This document shows, piece by piece, positions 36,261 through 47,920 of a stretch of DNA of 64,000 nucleotides. Under the pieces are notes generated by a model. The model had not been told where the DNA came from, searched no databases, and saw only the letters and a list, made by a program, of their open reading frames with translations. Position numbers and translations under genes: made by a program. The DNA is from Fratercula arctica (Eukaryota; Chordata; Aves; Charadriiformes; Alcidae), in NCBI GenBank assembly GCA_947846985.1, contig CANTUZ010000004.1, forward strand, positions 6,128,927 through 6,192,926, read 5' to 3'. Each line of letters opens with the position of its first letter. The first letter of the stretch is position 1.

Positions 36261-37383
36261 CTGTAATTATCAGGAAGTCACAGTAAATACCCCCTATTTC
36301 AACATTGTCAATAAATTAAAAATAGACTGGCATTCTAATCCTCCAGCTATGAGTGTTCGCAACCTCCTCATTATCTAGCCAGTTCATTTCAGAGAAAGCA
36401 AGTTTAAGGTTTGGCAAGTCATGGCCCATCTGCCAGTGCTTCGGTATTTCAGTTAAAGGACATGAACGTTCAGGAAGTAACATTCAAATACACAATAAGA
36501 AGCTACAGGTGAATCATTTCCAACACTGTACAAATCCCCAAGATGTAACTGCTAAACTGCCAAGGACTTTCTTGTTAGTTTGCTTTAAGTTCCATAAACA
36601 TATTTCCAATTAGAAGGTCCCTGACTTCAGACAAATGAATTGAAGACTCCTATTGACTGCGATTACTACTGGGTGCAAACCCCACTTGCCTTTCTCAGTA
36701 CCACTAAACCGAGCAAGGATACACATGCAAGATGGGAAGACTGGCTAACACCACGCGTGTAAGTGGTAGGAGAGAAGTCAGCATGTGTGTGTTTCTGCTG
36801 GAGAAAGCCAAACAGGTCCCTCTGAAGCATTTTGCTTTGTAGGATACAGGGCCACTCTTTAGGATGCTCAGCAAAAGAATGGCTTCCAGTTTGCTCCTAC
36901 CCGCGACCAGGACACCACTGGCTACTACTCACAGTGGTTCCCTGGCCTTTACGATAGTCATCATTTAAAAAATCTGCTTTTTGTACTGTATAAATCTCTG
37001 CTCTTCTAGATTCATAGCCACGTTACAGTAAGTCATCATTTGTTTTTAGGAACAGTTCTCCAAATATAACTCTCCCTAGCTTGATAGAGAGGAGTAGGAC
37101 TACAGGAACTAATTGAAACACAATTTTAAGTGCTTGCACGCTTGGGCTGTGAAGAAATGCAAAGCACAAAGTCTCCACGTAGAAATTGTCTCACAAGAGC
37201 ACAGGATGAGATTCCCACAGGAAAAACATAGGCCTTGCTGGACTAGGGGGTGAAACCAACTGCAGCATAAACAGTGTAACAGTGATAACACATTCAGTGA
37301 TTCCTGCCCCGGCCGTATTAGTGATATTGTAATGTCTGTCTCAGAGGTTATAGCTGTAAATGTTAAGGGTAAATTAAGATTAC
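36261..37383 (-). other. TNIP3 intron, 1.1 kb
   Basis: A phase-0 intron, donor CGACAG/gtaatc and acceptor ataattacag. I see nothing in it beyond unique AT-rich sequence. Confidence 0.65.
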
Positions 37384-37473
37384 CTGTCGTCTCTGTCTTT
37401 CCAGTGAGATGATCTGTTGTTCCAGAGAATTGCCTGACATAGTGTTCTTTTTGGTCAGTAATACGTGCCTTGA
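37384..37473 (-). CDS. TNIP3: TNIP3 exon with the NSLEQ coiled-coil start
   Basis: Thirty codons, phase 0 at both ends, residues 74-103. The acceptor is tttcttttcttcag, with a strong pyrimidine tract, and the donor CGACAG/gtaatc. It begins SRHVLLTKKNTMSGNSLEQ and continues to ISLERQRRQ, matching human TRKNLMNSLEQKIRCLEKQR (recalled). The coiled coil leading into the A20-binding segment starts here. A wholly different overlapping frame, 37109-37513, is a shadow. Confidence 0.94.
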
Positions 37474-38021
37474 CTGAAGAAAAGAAATGTTCAAAAAGGA
37501 ATGTTTTCAGCATCCTCCCTTCAAGTCAAGATTATCATATAAAGCTCCCTTCCACCACACCACATGCATGTAAAGAAACTGAAACAACAACATTTTCTTA
37601 CATTGCATTTGTATTTCAGTACCTTTACACCTGCTGACAGCAGACTCTGAAGCATACATCCGCTTTAACCCTGCTTAGCCTGTGTTTTAATTGAAGCATT
37701 ATGCAAATGGACACTGAAATAAATAAAATTATGTCTATTTGTACCATCTGAGACATAGAAGACACAATAGGATTTCAATTATCTTACAGATGGTAGTACA
37801 AACAAGTAGTACAAGCCACAAGAGTTGAGCATAAGTTGAAGTGGGCGTAAGTAATTCCCTTCATTTACAAGAACTAGAATAATTAGTAGTATTGCCCATG
37901 GTAAGTGCTTGCAGGCCCAAGGCAATAAACTTGAGCACAGTGGGTTCAGAACATGCAATACAGAAAATGAATAGGCAATTTGGAGAAATTAGGAAATCAG
38001 TCTGCAATTATTCCTTTTTTT

Positions 38022-38091
38022 AGGTTTTGTTTTTTGTTGGGTTTTTTTTTGTTTTGTGGGGTTTTTTTGGGTTGGTTTTTTTTTTTTTTAG
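38022..38091. repeat. T/G-rich low-complexity tract
   Basis: About 70 bases of T runs broken by G clusters (ttttgttttttgttggg, then tttttttttt, gttttgtgggg and so on). On the gene strand this is A/C-rich. It produces a spurious hydrophobic reading frame and is best treated as simple sequence. Confidence 0.85.
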
Positions 38092-41000
38092 AGCGTGGAG
38101 TTTTGTCTATGCAGGACAGCAGCAACTAAATCCTCATTTTTATAATGGCAATATCACATACCATAATTTCCAAGAAGTTTCTATGGACTGTCATGAAAAC
38201 AAACGTGATCTATTAGACATATATAGATATACATATGTATCAAGAGAACTGTACTGGAAAAAAGAAACATGCTCATAAAAATAAAACATAACATGTTCAG
38301 ATACCTGGTCAGGGATTTTTTTCCTACCTAAATTCTCAACCGATATATGAGAAACTAGAACAAAAGCGTGAGCACTTCTGAGGTCTTAAATCCCCTGAAA
38401 TAATATTTTTTTTTTCAGCTAGAGAATTTAATGCCAAATGCCAATGAAGAAGATCAAAGTATAGTTTTATTGTGTCTTTCCACAGGCAAAAATCCTGACC
38501 ACATATTGCCCCATGGCCAGTCCTGCTGAGCTCTAACGTGGAGCACTTGACTTCCATGCCAGAAAACACTTAATCCCTCTTCCCGTAGAAGTTCATTGAC
38601 ATGTTTAATGTAAAGTATCTGAAGCAATTACCTGGAAGTCAATGGAGTTATTCATGCATTGAATTGGTTTTGGAATTTGGGCCTTAGGCATGTATTTAAG
38701 AGCATATTTATAGAGTCCCATTAAAGTGAATAGGACAACTGTCAAATCTAACCACTATATATACACTTGGCACCAACCAGACCAAATGCTGCTCACAGAA
38801 GTTGTTGGGTAACTAAAATGAACCACTTTGTACCCTTTGTACAACAAATCAAATTGACAAGATACTTTTTTGGGAAAAAAAAAAAAAAACACTAGGGAAG
38901 GTTTTCTTTCTAAGAATGCCATATCCAAAAATATTTCTAACATTTCCTTCTACTCTTAAACAGCGTAAATCATTCAGCCAAATCTACTGGAACACCAAAA
39001 TGAATCCATAATTGCCAATCTACCAAGTGACACGCATGATCCCCGCACCAGCTCAAGCCATTCCTGTTAATCAGACAGCACTTCAGAGGAGGGCCAAAAC
39101 AGTCACTTACTTCCAGCGGGTCTGCTGGGGCTTCCATGTCACTCACGCCTGCCCATGTGCTTCCAAGATGGCCTTGAGCATTTGTTTCACTACGGGTCTT
39201 TGGAAGAAGAAGAGCAATGAAACAGATATTTTACGGTGGGTAAAGGAGTAGGAGAATTGCATTAAGACCCAGAAGATCCGTGAGCGCTGCCTGTGGAAGC
39301 AGCTGAGGTTCAGAAATAAGGGGTGGAATTTTGATTTTTAACCTTTTCCTCCTTCCTGGCTGGGGCTTCCCAGAAGGGTTGAAGCACACTGCCTATGACT
39401 AATATGCCGGGCAAGGCAGTACTCTGCTTAGTGTGCACGTAAATTGCAATTGACTGGCTCCGAGAGAGGAAGTTGCATATATAAGGGAAGGAAAGTTATG
39501 TTTTTTTCAGTAAATAAGAGGACAGGATTTTCTATCCCTGCTCCCAATTGTAAAAAGGGACTTACGTAAGTATGACAAATATTCAGTGACACTACGACAG
39601 TGTGAACTATCATGATAGAAAAATTAGTGAGTCATGCTTACAAAGGAGTAATAGCTGTTAACAGCTATGGGGAAGGGCACACCTATACAAACCCCACAGT
39701 GTTTAGGGGAAAACCATAATTGGAAAATTGATTTACTTTCCCTGAAGAAAAGCGGCACAAAGTTGAAGAATGACAGGTGGTGCTATTCTTCTCCTAAGGA
39801 CATCGTATTTGCAGTTCTAGTACTTACCTTATGTAAGCATGGATCTAGCTTCAAGCTACTCAAGTTTTCACTTGAGTACTCAATGTACCCAATACTTCAA
39901 ACTTGTGTCTTAGTTTTCAATTTGGAAAAAGAGGTTAACCTTACCAAGTTAAAGTCACAGGAAAGATTAACAAAGAAAAAGCTTCCACAGACTTCACATA
40001 CAAAGTCAGGACAAAACGGAAAAGTGCAGAATATTGTCATCTTCAGTCTTGGAATTATGAATAATGATGGATTTGAGAAGGAAGCATGAAAGAAAAATAA
40101 TTTTCTTTATTGTGGAAAGATCCCTGGATCTGAGGCTTTTTCAGCAGGGGCAGAGGTTGCTTATTTCCTTTTCAAAGGAGGGAATGAATGAAAGCTAGCC
40201 TGTGAAATTTGACATAAAATAATATAAATCTGTGGGAGTTCTTTCCATTTCCAAAAAAAGGATTTAGACAAAGTAAAGTAATCCTGGGAAATGCTGGAAT
40301 TTAACAGCCACATTCCAGATCTCTCACTCATAATGTGTGATTAAGCAACTCCTCTTTTGCAAGATACAAAACACAATTTGGAAGAAAGCTACTGTTTTAT
40401 AACATTTTTATAATATACTAGTGGGGTATAGAGAGAGAAATTAAAAACTAAATGTTATTTTAATAAAGACATTTTACATTCTACATAGGAGTCATCCAAC
40501 CCATTAGAAAATAAAAGAATTTCATCTGTACCTATACCAAAACTAGTCTTTGAGCATATCCCTCCCAGGTACAGCGTTGGTTTAAAGAAGGAAGAACTAC
40601 TGGCTGATAACACAACAGCAATTCCCACAATCGCATTTCCTGACATTTCTGTAGCAATTAATATATTGCAAGAAATACGAGCCAGTAACTGTCAGGCAAT
40701 GAAACAAAGTAAACCTCCGTACCGCCAAAGCAAGGTTGAGCGAAACAGGAAGGCCATCCTCTGGGAAACAGACGTGAGAGAAGGCCAACTTCTAAAATGA
40801 ATAAACATACCGTGATACTTGACAGAACGTAGTAATAGCTAAACCATAAAAATCCCCACAGTGGAAAAGGAAAAGGAAGCACCACACATATTAAAAATGA
40901 GACCGAGCATTATGATATTATTAAAAGTGTATATCAAACCAAAGCTTACACCTAATGACTTCAAAGCTCTTTGTGGAAGCAGGCAATAACCCTATTATAC

Positions 41001-44000
41001 ACACAGGGAAACAGGCCAACTGAATGCTAAAGGTCATCCAGATGTTAGGGTCAGATCAGAGAACGATGATGTCTCCTTTCACCCACGGTCTGTCTGTCTC
41101 CCTGTGACAGCCACGTCTGCAGCATCCACTAGCAGGCTGTCACTGCATAACTATGTGTCCTGACTGTACTGAAGTTAGGGCACATGAAGAGTCAAGAGTC
41201 AGCTGCTGAAGGAGAGGGTACTGTCACTAGACACAAATGACAAAAACAGAAATTATTTATTGTCTTCTCACAATGTCTCGCTACCTTGCGCTGGCCTGGT
41301 ACAGTCCTATAGATTTTATCAGCCTGAAGAAGAGAAGGCACCTCACGACAGGGTTTTTATGCAAAACATGACAGACTAGAAATGAGATTAAGTACTTTTC
41401 AGTGCCTAGCTAGGCAAGCTTAGCATTCATACAGACAATGCTGATGCCCCTTCACACACTGCTGGAAGTCAAATGCCTTTTAAGAGATTTTGTAGGAAAT
41501 ACATCTCAAGGGTAACAACATGCTCAAGAACAACGGTGCCGCTCAGCTGGGCGAGCAGCTCGGTGGAAGATGGGTTCCTTGGTCCTTCCCTCACAAGCGC
41601 TTTTCTGTACTGATTGCCATGTAAACAGTACGGGGTATTGGAAAAAGAGTATGTCTGAAATCTATATGAACAGAAAAAATGTCAATGAGTAGGGAACAAA
41701 AGCTCAAGCTCTTCAGAGGTGGTGGCATTCTTCCAGCAAAAACTGGGAGAGGTTGAAGCAGAATTGTTGTCTCTCTCTGTGAAAACAGTTAATAGCACTG
41801 AAAAGAAAGACAAGGAGATGACAACATTCATTTTCTTTGGTATTGTGGAGATAAAGACAGTACATTTGTTTATCATTCTACTGCCACACAATGAAGAACA
41901 ACTTAGTTGTACAGCAGCACTTCAGAAGTCTGAGATGTAAAAAAAGAGTCCTTTCAAGGATTTTTATATAACTATCAGACTTCAGAAGTCAAAAAGAGAA
42001 AAATATTTTTTAAGGCATTTATACTTGATTTGAAGCTATTGAATCAAATATGCAGTTTTAAATTGCCAGGAGAATTGTAGTTCAAGACCAGACTGTAAAT
42101 GCAGTCGCAAACCTAAAAAACTGTTTACAGATCCAAGCAAACGTTCAAAAAGCCGTTAAAATTTTCAAGCCTGCAAAACATAACCAGACCAACTAAAGAT
42201 TTTGGAGAAAAATTTGTCCTAGTGCTACACAGTCACAGGAAACTCAGGAGGCTTCACAGGAAGCAAAAACGACAGCTGAAGAGGGTGGCTACGAAGCATG
42301 AACAGGTCTGCACAAAAAACCAGGAAAGTAAACTTTGAAGAAAACTCAGACTTAGCAGCATTGTCGAAAGGCAAGGCCGTGTATGTTTGCTAGGTGTTGT
42401 CACTCTCTTGCCACAGACAACTAAAAATCTCATCTTACTGTGGCATGCTGCTAACATGCAAAATCAAGACTTGCTAAATGTGATGTAACAGCAGTAACAA
42501 ACTGGTCAGCAAGTTGTATAAATCCCTATCTAATTGCTTGCATGAACATTAAATTTCCCATATTATTTAATCTCTTCCTCTTTAAATGAACAAGTCAGTC
42601 TGTGTCATGGCATTTACTGGTTACACTGAAAAAAAAAATCATGAGAAAACAGACTGCAGGGAATAGTCTCTGAGTGGAGAAATACAAACTTGGCAACCTC
42701 TTACAGTATAACTGCCTCTGATTTCTCCACAAACATGTGTAAAACCACATCATAGTCTGCAGTGGACAAAGCTGTGTTATTTTTTACAGCTTCCCTAAAA
42801 TACACAGACATACAGGCCTTTACCTAGCTGGGGTCCATCTCACGTTTTAGAGCAAGAGTGTAACTAACTTACATTCTCTTTTCATCCGTTTCTAATCCCT
42901 TACTTCTACTTCCACTCTCTCTCCAGGAAGTTACTTCCTTCACACGTTCCTTCTACGCATCCCAAATGAGGAAACAAAACGTCATTACTGCTGCTGCTGG
43001 GCTGTGATGTGTAATTGTAGCATCAGCCACCACTAAATATAAATAAACTTTTCTTTACATTTGAGCATAGTTGAGTAAACATGGAAAACAAAGGAGAGAA
43101 ACAGAGTAGAGTCTGCTCTCTGGAAAAGCAAGTGAAGTTTGGTAGCTTAAGAAAATTAATATAACAAGAATGATCACTTTCTGTCTTTGGAGAGCTGATC
43201 AGATCGGGCTCCTCCCAGAAGGATGGCTGATAATTTCTTTTCTATGTGTATTATAAAAATGCTTCCTTAATGTCCACATGAGCCCTTGGCTTTCACTACT
43301 CTCTTTTACAGTGATTGATCCAAACATGATTAAATGTATTAAGAAAATATTATAGTGAGCAGGTTTGACTAATAGTCTGAAGCCTTCTGTAATGTCTGTG
43401 AATCATCATTTAAAACATTTAAATTCTCTTAATCAGCATGAATTCTTAGTAAAACTCAACTTTCTCCCACTCTTCACACTCCTTTTTTTCTCTCCATTCA
43501 TACTCACATCCTAAGCCTATGAAGAATTATCCTTGCCATTTATGATTTTTGTCCATGCCAGAGGCAATGGTGATAGAAGAGAACTGGCCACGTGTTTTTC
43601 AAAACTCATCAGGCAGCTCTGATCATTATGACAGGTGGTGCCAGTTTTATCTTTCATTTTTGTTCACAGCTGTCTTGTATTACTTTAAAGACTGGGGTGA
43701 AGTGGGAAACATCCTCTTTTATGGCCATCAATTTGAGCACACTCGGGGAAAAAAGTTTCAGGTACTTTGGAGCATGGCTGCCAGGAATGCCTGGCAGGGA
43801 GCCAGGAGCCAGAAGCTCCTGTAGAGAGACTGCTGTGAGGAGCAGGAATAAGAATGTCAGCTACAAGGTGTGGAAAAAGCTTCCCAGGAAGCAAATGGGA
43901 CCCGGCAGGGATTGCTGCCCATCAGAAATGCACCAAGTTAACTTACAAGTGGCAGCATACAACCCCACCTGCAAAAGGCAAAGTGGGCTGAACTGCTTAG

Positions 44001-46789
44001 AAGCCTTTTATTAGTTTCTATTCTATTTCTATGATATTCTGTAATTTCTATTAGTAGTAGTTTTGAGGTTGGGGGGAGTCCCCCTGTTTAAAAATTAAGA
44101 ATTATTTTAGTTTGTATTCTAGGAAGACCTGACCTTTCTGAGTGTAAAAGCCTTTTAGTCATCTTTGGGAAGCTTGCAATGGGAGAAAAATCAAAGCCCT
44201 GGAGGTGTGACCAACACTGAACCCTCTCATAAGCATCAGCATCACAAGAAGATAAAAGTTCTCATTTTCAAAGTGCTGGCTCTTTATTCTGGGAAAGGCT
44301 TCTGTTAAAGTATTACAAAATAGGCACTCTCAAATTAAGATAATGAAAGCCACTCATCGCTTCTGAAAATTCTGTCTGTTCAGTAACTGCGGTGAAACCA
44401 AGAACCATTAAAAGGCTTGATTCAAGAAAAAGTGAATCTTTCCTTGATGATCACAAAATGCTAAAATCTTTTTTTTTTTTTTTTTCCTTCCTAGCCGATC
44501 AGGTATCTGCTGTGATGAGGCTTGTTGGGGTTGGTTGGTTTGTTTTATTTATTGTGCTGTTCAGTTGCAAAACTGTAGAAGCTAGATATACTCTGAAAAA
44601 AAAAAAAAAAAACAAAAACAACCCAGAAGAATCTACCTCTTCCTGTCTAAACCTGGTCCATGTGCTTCACCCAGAGTAGTGTGCTAGAAAGGGGTTTTCC
44701 CTTAAGTCTGTATGTCAGCATCAACCTTTTGCGCTGTTTGATTAGGTACTCACTCTGACAGAAAAATATGTGCAGATGTAAATTTGTACCTTAATGTATG
44801 GGAACCAGATAAAATTAGAGCAAGATGTAGAAAGCTACTTACTTTGGTCGCTATTCTTCCCTTCCTATTCCATAGTTTTATCTGCCCTCACCTCCTCCAA
44901 AAAACACCCTTCTTGGGTGTAAAATCTTGACGAAGCCCTAAACATACTGAAAACACTCTGCATGAGTACTTTTTAGTAATATTTGTATTTTGATCCATAA
45001 TATTTAATCTAGCTTATTCCAGTTGAATGTAATCAGCTTTATACTTAAATGTGAAATAAGTAGATGATTTTTTGTGTGATAAGAAATGTGTTTCTTTGAT
45101 TTCTTACATTAAAATGGCAAATTTCTTTATCCTTTTGGCCTCAGTTTCCCCCTCTGTAGAAGACAGAACAAGGGACCCTTTCCTTCCTGAGGCACGTTTT
45201 GAGGACAGGTGTTTTCACAGATTCTGGCCTCTGCAGGATTGGAGCTGGAGCTTGCAATCCTTCTCAATTACATAAACTCCTGCTGCACATCGCAGCAGTA
45301 AGTGATGTTACAGCAGACAGGGGGAATAGATCAGTAGATGTGAATTAGAAATTATCAGTTGTTCTAATCAGTAAAATGATTAGAAGGGGAAACATCATAT
45401 GTTTCCCTTTTTTGGTCAATGGCTGTAGCAAAAGTGAACATATTTCATTAAACTGAGAAGAGCTTAAATCAGCGTAAAATAATGATGCCACTCAAACGTC
45501 TCACCTCTCATTTCAGCTTAACACTTAAAAAACCCCAGACAGTTTGCTCACCTAGACAAGCTACATATGGAGACACAGGCACTCACATCCCTTATATTAG
45601 ACCAATAAACCGTACGTGGGTGTCAGGGACTCAAGTACAACAACAGGCTCTAATTGCTGTGACCTGCCTGTAAGGATGTTTCTCTAATCTCCTGTCTCTT
45701 TTCCCTCTCCCGAAGCAGGGAACATAGCACTATGACAAGCTGCAATGAAAGTACTACAGATAAAGGAATCATAGGATGAAGGATGTGCTCAGAATTAGTT
45801 CATTCTGAAGACCTACATTTGCTCTCTCTCAAATATTCGCCTGTAAAACTACAATAATATTATATATTTTTATGGGAAAAAATCCTGGTGAAAAAGGGAA
45901 TTTGTTTACAGACATTTCCAGGTAACCATCTTGAAAGTGATTTAAGCTTAGAAGGAAATGCCATTTTGTAGTGTGCAATTTACATTCTTCACTCCAGAAA
46001 AAAAAGTTACAGAATAAAAATGACTTGCTGGCTCTGCCAAAGAACTTCCTGATGAATGACCAACACTATAGGGAAGGGTACAATTTTGTTTCATTATTAA
46101 GTTTTTCCTAATTCCTAAATACAGAATTTTATCCTCTTTTTAAGTCTAAATCAGCATTTAATTTCACAAACTGACATTTTATGGGTTTTTTAATACTATC
46201 TTATAAACTTTGCAACTGAAAGTATATAGTAGGTTTGTTAAAAATATTACATCATTTTCCAAAACACACAATCCAATACATGTACTCCTAGCATCTCATA
46301 CTGAGGTTGTTGGAGCTTACCATCACAACTGTCAAGCTGTCACTCACTTGAAGTCCAAGTCAATAACCAGCCAAATGAAAAGCTGTTCAACTTAAAGTAT
46401 AAATAAAATATAGCCAGTGTATTTCTAGCGCAGAAATATTTCTCCTTTAAGCTATGAAAACGACACACATGGATCTTTCAACGGCAAACAAGTGCTATAA
46501 ATGCAAAAGGCATAAAAGCACTGCAGATGAAATACTGCCACAGTATTCTACACGAACCGTTGAAGCACCCTACAGAAACTGTTGAGGTGAGCACATCCTT
46601 TCTTTTTCCTTCCCACATCCACCAGATCCTTTCCTACATCTCCTTCTGTTGGAGAGAGGCTAACATGGGGGACCAGGTGTTTCCACAGACCATTTGTGGC
46701 TTGCTGTTCTGCCCTATAGTTTCATAGCTCAATGCTACTTGATTCTGCACTGACTTCTGTTTCACAGTGCTTATTCCTCCTCTGAGGCT

Positions 46790-46799
46790 GGGAATCCCC
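46790..46799. promoter_or_regulatory. kB-like decamer in the long TNIP3 intron
   Basis: GGGAATCCCC fits the NF-kB consensus GGGRNNYYCC, about 1 kb 3' of the exon at 47788-47920. TNIP3 expression is induced by NF-kB in mammals (family knowledge), so an intronic site would make sense, but one decamer in 64 kb is expected by chance with appreciable probability. Confidence 0.25.
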
Positions 46800-47787
46800 A
46801 TTCCTTCCTGTGGCTTCTCTCTCACTGTTTCTAATCCCACTAGTCTGACTCTGGAGCATCTCTTTAGGCTCAGCTCAGTTTCAAGTCCCGAGGTCGTGAG
46901 TCATTTTGGAGATGGTGGTTTACATGTGAAAGGAGCTATGTGTAATTTCGGATTTCATAGAAGAGAGTCATCTCTCCTTTACCACCTCATCAATTTCCTG
47001 CATCAAGCATCGGGGCACAGCCCTCAGAGGTTTCCTCCCCCTGCCTCATAGTGGAGTCACGCAGGCAGGTAAGCGTGTCATCCCTTGCAGGTGGACGGCA
47101 TTCATGGCTTAAGCACTCCTCTCACTCCTTCCTTTCCCAGTTTGCAGAAAACAGGAATTTCCTTTTGTCCTTCTGTTGCACGATAAAAAGCAGCTTGCTA
47201 TTTCAGTGCAGAGGAGGGAAACTGAGAGGGAAACCTAGGACAAGTTTCTGTCATGCGTGTTAACCGCTGCTTCACTGCAAGCAAAGATGACCATCTTAGC
47301 AGGTGGCTTAAGATTTTCTCTTTGTAATACCACAGAAGTGTGGGTCTGAATCACCGTTTTTCTTCTTCTTTCTTCCTATTTATCTAAAAGCCTTTCTGAC
47401 ACTCCCAAAGCTCTTTGTCACCCACACCTCTGCTCATGCTCAGTTAAAGCAGAACTACCAAAAGCAACAAGCAGCAAAAATGTCAGTGCTCTTGGGGTAC
47501 ACAGTTTTGTGGACCTGCGTTATCCAACAGGCACATCTGGGTACAGAGGGCGGCACTTTGGATAATCAGTGGATTTAGTCAACCTTTTAAAGCACTATAA
47601 AACACAGTTTCTCACTTAGTCTTCCTCATACCAGAAAGCAGCTGTATCAGAAAAAACCTATTGTGTAGCAAATTCATTGCATCATTTCAGAAATCAAAAA
47701 GTTTCATGCATAATCAAGTCACACAGGGAACATCCCCTGAATGTTCCTTCCTGGCAGAGAAACATTGCAAAAGCAGATGGTGTTTAC

Positions 47788-47920
47788 CTTAAGGGAACAT
47801 GAAGTTCTCTGAGTGTTGGGAGTCTCTTGGGCAATAGGTTCAGGGTCCTCACACGACTGGTAAGTGTTATTCTTCTCTATCAGGTTCCTTATTTCAACAT
47901 CAAGCTCTTCACTTTCACAC
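47788..47920 (-). CDS. TNIP3: TNIP3 5'-proximal exon (CESEELDVEIRNL)
   Basis: The exon is 133 bases: one base completing a split Arg codon (AG|G) followed by 44 codons, residues 30-73, ending in phase 0. The acceptor is gtttctgagcag and the donor CTTAAG/gtaaac. It encodes CESEELDVEIRNLIEKNN, then a less structured acidic/polar stretch including EDPEPIAQETPNTQR. The split-codon phase agrees exactly with the exon at 57280-57365, giving VDMER-CESEE. The coiled-coil part resembles the N-terminal half of ABIN-1 (the LREENLELKKLL region, recalled). I do not recall its equivalent in the short human ABIN-3. Confidence 0.88.

Larger units (their letters stand above)
37474..47787 (-). other. TNIP3 intron, 10.3 kb, the longest in the gene
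   Basis: A phase-0 intron, donor CTTAAG/gtaaac and acceptor tttcttcag. It includes a T/G-rich tract (38022-38090), an oligo(dT) run (44469-44486), an A run (44597-44613) and a consensus kB-like decamer (46790-46799). I saw no convincing additional exon. Two overlapping plus-strand frames at about 43.55-44.01 kb have no family resemblance. Confidence 0.6.

Noticed and set aside
38027..38278. Hydrophobic plus-strand frame (F/G/L-rich).
   Set aside because: It is a translation of the T/G low-complexity tract.
43549..44014. Two overlapping plus-strand frames (91 and 140 codons) in the long TNIP3 intron.
   Set aside because: No family resemblance, and they are in conflicting frames. A short piece (ctacaaggtgtggaaaaagcttcccagg) recalls CR1, but the surrounding order of motifs does not fit.
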